Assembly: GCF_003635115.1 (NCBI RefSeq)
Contig: NZ_RBXJ01000004.1
Span: forward strand, 1 to 64,000
Length of the DNA stretch: 64,000 nt
From: Microbacterium sp. AG1240
GTDB lineage: Bacteria > Actinomycetota > Actinomycetes > Actinomycetales > Microbacteriaceae
Direction: 5' to 3'
Shown piece after piece: positions 19,220 through 26,260 of this stretch. How positions within the stretch are numbered: position 1 is the first letter of the stretch; the number at the start of each line of letters is the position of its first letter. The notes beneath the pieces are model-generated. The model did not search any database and was not told the origin of the DNA. It saw nothing but the letters and a program-made list of their open reading frames with translations. Both the position numbers and the translations under genes were made by a program.

Positions 19220-20732
19220 AGAAGAGTACGAGGGCGGTCCCGACCAGCTCGAAGAGAAGCTCGCCGACCTCGACGAGGAACTGGCCGAGCAGCGCGCGGC
19301 GGCCCTGCGCGCGACGCTGGAAGACTTCGATCTCGACGCGGAGGATGCCGAGCTGCTCGCGGGCATCACGGCCAGCGGCGATGCGATCGAGTATCTGCCG
19401 GCGCTCCCGGTCGTCGCGATCGTCGGTCGACCGAACGTCGGCAAGTCGGCGCTCGTGAACCGCATCATCGGGCGTCGCGAGGCCGTCGTCGAAGACACCC
19501 CCGGTGTGACGCGCGACCGCGTCACCTACAAGGCCGAGTGGGCAGACCGCCGCTACTCGCTGGTCGACACCGGCGGGTGGGAGCCCGACGCCCGCGGCAT
19601 CGACAAGTCGGTCGCTCTGCAGGCCGAGGTCGCGATCGAGCTGTGCGACGTCGTGCTGTTCGTCGTCGATGCGATGGTGGGCGCCACCTCCACCGACGAG
19701 CAGGTCGTGCGCCTGCTGCGCCGCAGCGGCAAGCCCGTCTTCCTCGTCGCCAACAAGGTCGACGACGCGCGTCACGAGTCCGAGGCCGCAGCTCTCTGGA
19801 GCCTGGGTCTCGGCGAGCCGCACCCGGTCTCGGCAATCCACGGTCGCGGCGTCGCCGACCTCCTCGACGCCATGATGAAGGTGCTGCCCGAGGTCTCGGC
19901 CGTCGCCGGCCACGAGATCGGCGGACCCCGTCGTGTCGCGATCCTCGGTCGCCCGAACGTGGGCAAGTCGTCGCTGCTGAACAAGGCCGCCGGCGAGGAG
20001 CGCGTCGTCGTCAACGAGCTCGCGGGCACCACCCGCGACCCGGTCGACGAGATCGTCGAACTCGGCGGCAAGGTCTGGCGTCTCGTCGACACCGCCGGCA
20101 TCCGTCGTCGCGTGCACCTGCAGCAGGGGGCCGACTTCTATGCGTCCCTTCGCACCTCGGCCGCGCTGGAGAAGGCGGAGGTGGCCGTCGTGGTGCTCGA
20201 CGTCTCGCAGACGTTGAGCGAGCAGGACGTGCGCATCATCGACCTCGTTCTCGAGTCGGGACGTGCCCTGGTTCTCGCGTTCAACAAGTGGGACCTCATG
20301 AACACCCCCGAGATGGAGAACCAGGATCGTCGCCGATACCTGGAGCGTGAGATCGAGCAGGACCTCGCGCACGTCGCGTGGGCGCCCCGCGTGAACATCT
20401 CGGCGCGCACCGGTCGTCATCTCGACAAGCTCGTGCCCGCGCTCGAGACGGCGTTGGAGTCGTGGGATCTGCGCATCCCGACCGGCAAGTTCAACGCATT
20501 CCTCGCGGAGCTCGTCGCCGAGCACCCGCATCCGCTGCGCGGCGGCAAGCAGCCCCGCATCCTGTTCGGCACCCAGGCGTCGACGCGTCCGCCGACCTTC
20601 GTGCTGTTCACGACGGGCTTCCTTGACCCGGGCTACCGTCGCTTCATCCAGCGTCGCCTGCGTGAGATCTACGGCTTCGAGGGAAGCCCGATCGTGCTCA
20701 ACATGCGCGTGCGCGAGCGTCGCCAGCGCTGA
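19209..20732 (+). CDS. der: GTPase Der (EngA), ribosome assembly
   Basis: A 507-residue protein with two tandem Era-like GTPase domains. The G1 motifs are [14 protein letters not shown] (about residue 76) and [14 protein letters not shown] (about 250). Both G3 motifs ([14 protein letters not shown]) and both G4 motifs (NKVDD, NKWDLM) are present. The C-terminal KH-like domain ends in [17 protein letters not shown]. An acidic helical extension of about 60 residues precedes the first GTPase domain, as in other actinobacteria. It is needed for 50S maturation and closes the row that began at parA. Confidence 0.97.
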   Translation: MGDEEEYEGGPDQLEEKLADLDEELAEQRAAALRATLEDFDLDAEDAELLAGITASGDAIEYLPALPVVAIVGRPNVGKSALVNRIIGRREAVVEDTPGVTRDRVTYKAEWADRRYSLVDTGGWEPDARGIDKSVALQAEVAIELCDVVLFVVDAMVGATSTDEQVVRLLRRSGKPVFLVANKVDDARHESEAAALWSLGLGEPHPVSAIHGRGVADLLDAMMKVLPEVSAVAGHEIGGPRRVAILGRPNVGKSSLLNKAAGEERVVVNELAGTTRDPVDEIVELGGKVWRLVDTAGIRRRVHLQQGADFYASLRTSAALEKAEVAVVVLDVSQTLSEQDVRIIDLVLESGRALVLAFNKWDLMNTPEMENQDRRRYLEREIEQDLAHVAWAPRVNISARTGRHLDKLVPALETALESWDLRIPTGKFNAFLAELVAEHPHPLRGGKQPRILFGTQASTRPPTFVLFTTGFLDPGYRRFIQRRLREIYGFEGSPIVLNMRVRERRQR

Positions 20733-20763
20733 GTCGCCTCTCGAGACGGCATCGTCTCGTCGA

Positions 20764-20786
20764 GCTCCCCGAATTCGGGGCGTTTT
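20764..20786 (+). terminator. terminator after der
   Basis: GCTCCCCGAATTCGGGGC forms a perfect stem and is followed by GTTTT. An additional stem, CGAGACG-GCAT-CGTCTCG, lies just before it at 20742-20759. Together they end the housekeeping row. Confidence 0.8.
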
Positions 20787-20824
20787 CGTCGAGACGGTGC
20801 CGTTTCGGCGTGCGGGTGTTGTGA

Positions 20825-20830
20825 CAGGCT
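20825..20830 (+). promoter_or_regulatory. -10-like CAGGCT, leaderless arrangement
   Basis: CAGGCT is followed by exactly six bases and the ATG at 20837, with no Shine-Dalgarno in between. This is the same layout as several other starts in the window. Confidence 0.4.
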
Positions 20831-20836
20831 GGTGCG

Positions 20837-21736
20837 ATGACGATCGTGCCGCCCGCTCCCGGTGAGCCGCGTCGCCCGCACGGGCCACGCGATCCCGGAG
20901 ATGCGTGGGTCGAGACGCCCGAGGGCGAGCGCTACTGGGGGCGGTTCGGTGCCGCGGGGCTCCTCGCCCTCGACCCGGAGCGCGGGGTGCTGCTGCAGCA
21001 TCGCGTGTCGTGGAGCCATCACGGCGACACCTGGGCGCTTCCCGGCGGTGCGCGTCATCAGGGCGAGTCGGCCCACGATGCCGCCCTGCGCGAATCGGCG
21101 GAGGAAGCCGGCGTTCCGGCCGGGTCGGTCGCGCCGCGGTTCGTGAACGTCTTCGACCTCGGCGTCTGGAGTTACACGACCCTCGTCGGCGATGTGGTGG
21201 TGCCGTTCGAGCCGGTGATCAGCGATCCCGAGAGTCGGGCGCTCGCGTGGATCCCGGTCGAAGAGGTCGATCGGCGTCCGCTGCATCCCTCGTTCGCCGA
21301 CGCGTGGAGACTCCTGCGCCCCCTGCTGGAGGTGCGTCCGACGATCGTCGTGGATGTCGCGAACGTCATGGGTTCGGTACCCGATGGGTGGTGGCGCGAT
21401 CGGGCCGGTGCCGCCGACAGGCTCATCCAGCGGCTGGGCGCTCTGGCGGCGTCGGGCGTGCCCGCGTCGGCTCTGGGCCTGGGGGCGACGGGCTGGTTCG
21501 CGCCGATCGTCGCGGTCGTCGAGAGGCAGGCGAAGACGGTGGATGCTGCGCCCGAGGGCGTCGTGATCGCTCGTGCCGAAGCATCCGGAGACGACGAGAT
21601 CGTGGCGCAGACCGCGGCGCTCGCCGAACCGTCGGCCGCGATCGTGGTCACGAGCGATCGTGCGCTCGCCGATCGCGTGCGCTCTCTCGGTGCAACGGTT
21701 CACGGCGCGGGATGGCTGCTCGACCTGCTGGCCTAG
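20837..21736 (+). CDS. NUDIX hydrolase fused to a NYN/PIN-like domain
   Basis: A 299-residue protein. Residues about 30-165 are a Nudix domain with a box of the form GGARHQGESAHDAALRESAEEAGV. The box reads ESAEEAG in place of REVxEE, so the arginine is replaced by glutamate while the glutamates are kept. Residues about 170-299 look like a NYN/PIN-type nuclease fold: TIVVDVANVMGSVPDGWW at the start (an Asp after a beta strand) and IVVTSDRALADRVRSLG near the end. The two halves suggest nucleotide or RNA clean-up, but the substrate is unknown. Its 3' end overlaps the HNH gene on the other strand by 89 bp. Confidence 0.8.
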   Translation: MTIVPPAPGEPRRPHGPRDPGDAWVETPEGERYWGRFGAAGLLALDPERGVLLQHRVSWSHHGDTWALPGGARHQGESAHDAALRESAEEAGVPAGSVAPRFVNVFDLGVWSYTTLVGDVVVPFEPVISDPESRALAWIPVEEVDRRPLHPSFADAWRLLRPLLEVRPTIVVDVANVMGSVPDGWWRDRAGAADRLIQRLGALAASGVPASALGLGATGWFAPIVAVVERQAKTVDAAPEGVVIARAEASGDDEIVAQTAALAEPSAAIVVTSDRALADRVRSLGATVHGAGWLLDLLA

Positions 21737-23285
21737 TTCGTCGGGCTGCCGCCCCCGGTGATGTGCGGAACCGGGGGAGTGGTGGGGGGATGTCGGCCCA
21801 TGCATAAGTGAGGGCGAGCCGTGGGGTGAGGACGATGGGCGCGCCCTTTCCGGGTGGCGGGTGCAGCACGAAGTCGCCGTGGCCCTCGCGGGTGATGCGC
21901 CACCGGTGGTGGTGGAGGTGCATGTGGTGGAACCGGCAGAGCAGGATGCCGCGATCGGTGTCGGTTCGGCCGCCCTCGGAGTAGGGATCGATGTGGTGGG
22001 CCTCGCACATCGAGGCGGGCCGGTCGCACCCCCGCCAGCGGCAGCCGCCATCGCGAAGGGCCAGCGTGAGGCGTTGCCCGGCGCTGAAGAGTCGCTGTTC
22101 GCGGCCGAGGCGGAGGGGCTCGCCGGCGCCGTCGACCCAGACGGTGCGGGTGCCGCCGTCGCAGGCGCGTTGTGCGGCGACCCACGCGGGGAGTGCCGCC
22201 AACCCGTCTTCGAGGTGTGCGACCGCGGGGGTTCCGTCGTGACTCGTCTGCCACGCGTGGTCGGTGACGACGATGCGCACCCCGGCTTGGCGGGTGCCGT
22301 GCACGGCTTTCGCATCGGCGAGGACGCCCGCGCGCAGGATGTCGAGGAGCAGGTCGAACTCGAGCTGCGTGTTGGTGCGCGGGTCGTCGCGCAGCTCGGC
22401 GGCGGCGGCCTTCTCGTCGTCGGCGACGAAGCGGGGCCCGCCGCGGCGGGGCCGGAGCGCGGAGTCGAACACGCTCCGCAGGAAGGCGGCGGACTCATCG
22501 TCGAAGATGAGGTGCCCGTGCGAGACACCGCGGGTGTCTTTCCACATCCGGAACGAGCGACCGTCGAACCGCGCGGCGAACCGCTGCTCCGCTCCGACGG
22601 GGTCGAGTCGATCACGGATGGTGCGCGCCGCCGCCGCGAGCTCTTCGACGGTGCGGTGGGCGGCCTCTTCCGTCAGTTGTGATGCGGCCAACGACCACGC
22701 CTCGGCGAATTCTGCGTCGACGGCGTCGTCGCCAGGGGCAGGGGGATCGCCGAGACCGTGGAGGATGGCGTGGTGCTGCGCCGCACTCAGCGTTCCGGCC
22801 AACTGTGCGCGCCCGAGCGACGCGTGCCACGGTTCGCGCACTCGACTCGCCGTGCCCGTGCCCGCGTCGTCGCCGGCGTCCACCGCGTCCGCCGCATCCG
22901 CTTCATCGTCGGCCGACGGTGCTCGTGCCCCGCCGAGCAGGTTCGCGCCGTCGAGCAGCGACTCGCCCAATCGCACCTGTTTGGCGGCCTCGGTGCGGGT
23001 CGTGCCGGCGATCTCCTGCACCAGACTCACTGCGCTGCGGTGGCCTTCGCCGGCTGCCGCGCCATCGTGGCCCTGCTCGCGCCGCGACCGCGCGGCGAGC
23101 ACGCCTGAGGCAGCGATGCGCAGCGAGGCGAGCGCCTCTATGACCCTCGTCGATTCACGGATCACCCGCATCACGTCGGCGTCGCGCGCCTCGGCGACCG
23201 TTGTCGGCAGTGCGCCGGCATCGACCTCGCCGACGACATCGCGCAGCACACCGAGGTGCCGGTGGATTTCTTCGAAGAAGCTCAT
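21648..23285 (-). CDS. DUF222 / HNH endonuclease domain protein (13E12-repeat type)
   Basis: A 545-residue protein. DUF222 covers roughly residues 30-370; the HNH domain has GGCRWRGCDRPASMCEAHHI, then DPYSEGG and LLCRFHHMHLHHHRW, with paired cysteines and the HH/H catalytic triad. This family is multi-copy in actinobacteria and its role is not established. Start is set by GATAAT six bases before the ATG at 23285; an in-frame ATG also exists at 23303. The last 40 residues are an Arg/Ala-rich tail that runs over the NUDIX-NYN gene and may come from a frame slip near the G-runs at about 21775-21790. Confidence 0.85.
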   Translation of the reverse strand: MSFFEEIHRHLGVLRDVVGEVDAGALPTTVAEARDADVMRVIRESTRVIEALASLRIAASGVLAARSRREQGHDGAAAGEGHRSAVSLVQEIAGTTRTEAAKQVRLGESLLDGANLLGGARAPSADDEADAADAVDAGDDAGTGTASRVREPWHASLGRAQLAGTLSAAQHHAILHGLGDPPAPGDDAVDAEFAEAWSLAASQLTEEAAHRTVEELAAAARTIRDRLDPVGAEQRFAARFDGRSFRMWKDTRGVSHGHLIFDDESAAFLRSVFDSALRPRRGGPRFVADDEKAAAAELRDDPRTNTQLEFDLLLDILRAGVLADAKAVHGTRQAGVRIVVTDHAWQTSHDGTPAVAHLEDGLAALPAWVAAQRACDGGTRTVWVDGAGEPLRLGREQRLFSAGQRLTLALRDGGCRWRGCDRPASMCEAHHIDPYSEGGRTDTDRGILLCRFHHMHLHHHRWRITREGHGDFVLHPPPGKGAPIVLTPRLALTYAWADIPPPLPRFRTSPGAAARRTRPAGRAAIPRREPLHRESARDRRAHDRS

Positions 23286-23291
23286 GCATAC

Positions 23292-23297
23292 ATTATC
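23292..23297 (-). promoter_or_regulatory. -10 hexamer GATAAT, leaderless arrangement
   Basis: On the minus strand GATAAT is followed by six bases and the ATG of the DUF222/HNH gene. The surrounding 100 bp are noticeably A+T-richer than average, as expected of a promoter. Confidence 0.55.
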
Positions 23298-23389
23298 GAA
23301 CATAGGTACGACATTGGATGAGGGAAGTGACGAACCGGTGAATAACTCCCGTGGTCGCCGCCCGGGAGGAGGAGCGAACGAGGCGGGTT

Positions 23390-23770
23390 TCAGTGCTCGA
23401 GGTCGCGCCCGCGGAGCTTCTCGATGTCGCGCCGATCGCGTTTGGTGGGGCGACCCGCTCCCCGGTCGCGCACCGGCACGAAGGGCGTGCTCTCGCGCGG
23501 CGGGGGCGGGGGAGTGCGGTCTTCCGCGGCGGCCGCGGCCTGCACGGCGCCGACCCGCTTCACGATCGTCTCGCGCACGACCAGGATGCGGTCGAACCCG
23601 GCGACCCGCACGCGCAGCTCGTCTCCGGGACGCACCTGCTGCGCGGCCTTCGCCTTCTCGCCGTTGACGCGCACGTGGCCGGCGCGGCACGCGGCCGTGG
23701 CCAGCGACCGTGTCTTGTAGACGCGCACCGCCCACAACCAGGCGTCGACGCGCGCGGATGACGCCGTCAT
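23390..23770 (-). CDS. S4 RNA-binding domain protein (Hsp15-like)
   Basis: A 126-residue protein, essentially one S4 domain: RVDAWLWAVRVYKTRSLATA, CRAGHVRVNGEKAKAAQQVR, PGDELRVRVAGFDRILVV. It then has a basic tail. It resembles Hsp15 (HslR), which binds 50S subunits carrying stalled nascent chains; that function in actinobacteria is inferred. It overlaps the stop of the upstream yhhN gene (ATGA), so the two are coupled. Confidence 0.9.
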   Translation of the reverse strand: MTASSARVDAWLWAVRVYKTRSLATAACRAGHVRVNGEKAKAAQQVRPGDELRVRVAGFDRILVVRETIVKRVGAVQAAAAAEDRTPPPPPRESTPFVPVRDRGAGRPTKRDRRDIEKLRGRDLEH

Positions 23771-24456
23771 CGGGCGGCCGTCCGCTCTCGCAGCCGGACG
23801 GCGGTCACGACGCCCCCTGCGATCAGGCCCTGGCCGACGGTGTATGTGAGCATCACCAGCGGGCTCGTCATCGTCGGCATCGCCTCGGGGGTGAAGAGGC
23901 GGAACGCGAGCAGCGTGTCGGAGGCGAGGAAGAACGCCGCCCCGATCGTGATGATCCGGTTGGTGCGGGCAGCGGTGGCGGCCGTTCCCGCGAGCACCAC
24001 TCCATAGATCGCGACGGCCACGGTCAGTGCTCCGAGGTGCGGCCAGAGCACCGCGAGCAAGACGCCCCACCACAGGGCGTAGACGATCGTCCACGCGGGG
24101 AGCGGACGGGTCGGGAGCACGCGCGCGAAGAGCCAGATGTAGGCCAGGTGGGCGAGTCCGAAGCATCCGAGCATCACCGGCAACTCTGGTGCGAAGGGGA
24201 AGAACGTGGCCGCGCCGTCTCCGAGCCACGACAGCGCGATCGCGACGAAGAGCAGCGAGAACGGCGTGCCCCATGCCGTGCCTCGGCCGGCCCACAGGAC
24301 CGCGATCGCCAGCGCCGGCATGAGGAGGAGCTTGGTCGGACCGGCCAGGGCGTCGGCTCCGAGTCCGAGCGCGACGACGTGGATGACTGACAGCACCGCG
24401 TAGGGCGCGAAGCCCCACGTCCACGTCGGCAGCGTCGCCGTTCGTTGCTCGCGCAT
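23767..24456 (-). CDS. YhhN family membrane protein (lysoplasmalogenase-like)
   Basis: A 229-residue protein with about eight hydrophobic segments. It carries the YhhN-family patterns GPTKLLLMPALAIAVLW, LSWLGDGAATFFP and FFLASDTLLAF, whose aspartates are conserved. Eukaryotic TMEM86 members hydrolyse lysoplasmalogens; in bacteria the substrate is not settled. Start ATG at 24456 lies behind CGGAGGA. Confidence 0.88.
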   Translation of the reverse strand: MREQRTATLPTWTWGFAPYAVLSVIHVVALGLGADALAGPTKLLLMPALAIAVLWAGRGTAWGTPFSLLFVAIALSWLGDGAATFFPFAPELPVMLGCFGLAHLAYIWLFARVLPTRPLPAWTIVYALWWGVLLAVLWPHLGALTVAVAIYGVVLAGTAATAARTNRIITIGAAFFLASDTLLAFRLFTPEAMPTMTSPLVMLTYTVGQGLIAGGVVTAVRLRERTAAR

Positions 24457-24784
24457 GGTGTCCTCCGGGTTCGCTCCATCGTAGGCGGGCGATACGTCCC
24501 CGCGCCGATCGCGCATGCGCTCGCCGCGGGCGAGCGCCTGGCGGGTCTGCCGTGCCGCGCCGCGGTGCCGCTGCGCCGTCAGATGCCGAGATGGGTATCG
24601 GTGGTGGCGGTCGCTGCCGTCCGCGTTGCCGCGGCTGCAGGCCCTCTTCCGCGGGCGAGTTCGTCGTCGCAGCTGTGGTGTCGACGGCGGTTGTCGTGGC
24701 GCTCGAGGGCGACGGGGTGCGCCGCGTTCGCGGCAGGGTTGTGGACCGGGTAGGATAGTGGAGTTGTCCGCGTGCGGGCAGTTC
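24457..24784. other. intergenic stretch with no supported gene
   Basis: These 328 bp separate the divergent yhhN and tRNA-Pro genes. Short ORFs occur in several frames, but none has a Shine-Dalgarno, family features or the local codon pattern. The only recognisable element is TAGGAT at 24751-24756, a candidate -10 for the tRNA. Confidence 0.5.
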
Positions 24785-24858
<74 letters not shown>

Positions 24859-24867
24859 CGGAACGTG

Positions 24868-24897
24868 AAAAGGGTCGGCCGAGAGGCCGGCCCTTTT
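24868..24897 (+). terminator. terminator after tRNA-Pro
   Basis: AAAAGGGTCGGCC pairs with GGCCGGCCCTTTT around GAGA (one mismatch). The right arm ends in a T-run. It lies 10 bases after the tRNA and is a classic rho-independent terminator. Confidence 0.9.
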
Positions 24898-25025
24898 CGT
24901 TTGGCCGCGGAGCGCTGCGGGTCCACTCGCCGCATGCTCCGTGCGGAGGCAGTGCAGGGCGCGCGAGCGATTCGGGACTGCGTGAACGGGACGCGGGCGG
25001 ATAGTTCGCCGAGGCGGGAGAACAC

Positions 25026-25056
25026 GGAAGGCCCCCGCGGATCGCAGAGGCCTTCC
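25026..25056 (-). terminator. possible terminator after the small secreted protein gene
   Basis: GGAAGGCC and GGCCTTCC form an eight-base stem with a 15-base loop, about 50 bp past the stop of the minus-strand gene. The T-run is poor, so the call is tentative. Nothing else is recognised in 24898-25108. Confidence 0.4.
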
Positions 25057-25108
25057 CTGTGTCGGGCGGGCCTGAGGCCGGGCCGGCGGCGAGACCTCGA
25101 CCGGAGAC

Positions 25109-25354
25109 CTACTGGTAGATGAGCCTCCACCGCACGGGGGTGCCGTTCTGATACGAGTCCGGCGTGCAGCCCTGGACGATCGTGTAGCCCTGCTGCGCGA
25201 GGCGGTCCATCCTGAGCGAGCAGGTGTTCCAGCTGCTGTAATACGAAACCTGCTGCGCGGCCTGCGCCGGCGCGGGGGCGGCGAACGCGAGAATTCCGAT
25301 CGCAAGGGCAGTCGCCGGGATGCCGGCAAGGACTCGACGTCGAATTTTCATCAT
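25109..25354 (-). CDS. small secreted protein with one probable disulfide
   Basis: An 81-residue protein. Residues 1-33 are a Sec signal peptide (MMKIRRR, hydrophobic stretch, then APAQAAQ). The mature part of about 48 residues has exactly two cysteines (NTCSLRM and VQGCTPD) and aromatic residues, ending VRWRLIYQ. This resembles short actinobacterial exported proteins of unknown role. The start at 25354 is favoured because TAGGGT lies exactly six bases upstream; a second ATG follows at once. Confidence 0.8.
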   Translation of the reverse strand: MMKIRRRVLAGIPATALAIGILAFAAPAPAQAAQQVSYYSSWNTCSLRMDRLAQQGYTIVQGCTPDSYQNGTPVRWRLIYQ

Positions 25355-25360
25355 TAAGGC

Positions 25361-25366
25361 ACCCTA
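25361..25366 (-). promoter_or_regulatory. -10 hexamer TAGGGT, leaderless arrangement
   Basis: On the minus strand TAGGGT is followed by six bases (GCCTTA) and the ATG of the small secreted protein. There is no Shine-Dalgarno. Confidence 0.5.
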
Positions 25367-25411
25367 GGCGCGTTCGCGTGCGAATGCACGGGGTCGGAAG
25401 AGTCGGCACGC

Positions 25412-25767
25412 TCAGTCGTGCTGTCCGGCCCCGCCGTGAGCAGGCCCGCTCGCATGTTCGCGATCGGTGAGAACGTACCGGGCCATCGTTCCCTGATCTT
25501 CGTGCCAGAGCAGGTGGCAGTGGTACACGTACGAGGTGGCGGGATCGACGAAGGATGCGAACGGGATGATCAGCTCGACGGAGTCTCCCCGCGGGCTCAA
25601 GACAGTGTCCTTCGGCCCCCGCGGGGGCCGGTCGGACCGACACCGGTCGTGCTGTGCACGGCGGACTGCGAGCCCTGGATGTGGAAGTCACTCGCGCGAG
25701 TCGAACAGTTCTCCATCGTCCGCATATACGTACTGCCGGCGGCGACCACGGTATCGATGCGAGTCAT
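25412..25767 (-). pseudogene. multicopper oxidase, C-terminal remnant with frameshift
   Basis: The minus strand encodes only the end of a multicopper oxidase in two frames. The first is MTRIDTVVAAGS..., DFHIQGSQSAVHSTTGVG (the FHxHG-type copper region, already altered to FHIQG). After a shift at about 25612-25630 comes LSPRGDSVELIIPFASFVD, then YVYHCHLLWHEDQGTMARYV (the HCHxxxHxxxG type-1 copper motif). The cupredoxin domains 1 and 2 are missing. The intact gene would have had about 450-500 residues. It borders the stress island and is probably an ancient member that decayed. Confidence 0.8.
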
Positions 25768-25774
25768 GTACCGC

Positions 25775-25788
25775 GGGACTTTGGTCCC
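25775..25788. promoter_or_regulatory. DosR/DevR-type box GGGACTTTGGTCCC
   Basis: A 14-bp near-palindrome of the GGGACTTT-N-GTCCC type bound by DosR/DevR in mycobacteria. It lies at the edge of the multicopper oxidase remnant, so its original target gene may be gone. Confidence 0.5.
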
Positions 25789-25973
25789 GTGGGTCGCGCT
25801 CGCAGCGCAGAAGTATGACGGCGAGGCAAGTTGTGGGACTCGTCTCTTCCACCACACCTGCGTGGTGACGAGGGGCGATCGTGATCATTCGATCGGGGGG
25901 CCGATCGCGATCGCCCCTCGAGTTCGGCCGCGCGGCCTCGCGCCGGTTTTTCACGGCTCGTCAGCACGACGGC

Positions 25974-25987
25974 GGGACCTAGGACCC
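25974..25987. promoter_or_regulatory. DosR/DevR-type box GGGACCTAGGACCC
   Basis: A 14-bp near-palindrome 75 bp before the ATG at 26063, in the only sizeable gap upstream of the small gene and metal ATPase. Otherwise 25858-26062 holds no gene; a G/C-rich inverted repeat of GATCG words lies around 25878-25915. Confidence 0.55.
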
Positions 25988-26062
25988 TATGCAGGCGGAG
26001 CGCGGCGCGCGAGGGTGGGGTGACGAGGAAGAGCAACCGGGTGCTCGGCGAGCGGGGGAACG

Positions 26063-26260
26063 ATGACGGCTCGCGACGTCGATGAACCGGGTGCCACTCG
26101 CCCGCTCTATCCGATCGACCACGTCCTCGTCGAGCGAGCGATCGTCTTGCGCACCTCGCCGGGCACGAAGCCGCGGGAGCTGACGATCCGCCGCTCGGTG
26201 GCCTTCGAGGTGGACGGCCTCGACCGCGATGAGGTGCTCTCACTGGCGCACGCGCCGTGA
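26063..26260 (+). CDS. small protein coupled to the metal ATPase
   Basis: A 65-residue soluble protein (MTARDVDEPG... EVLSLAHAP) with no recognised family. A GGGGG-type Shine-Dalgarno precedes the ATG, and its stop overlaps the GTG start of the ATPase gene (GTGA). That makes it very probably translated and coupled to the pump. It contains no cysteine or His cluster, so it is not an obvious metal chaperone. Confidence 0.7.
   Translation: MTARDVDEPGATRPLYPIDHVLVERAIVLRTSPGTKPRELTIRRSVAFEVDGLDRDEVLSLAHAP

Noticed and set aside
24445-24758. Short ORFs between yhhN and tRNA-Pro
   Set aside because: There is no ribosome site, no coupling and no recognisable domain; several frames are open equally by chance.
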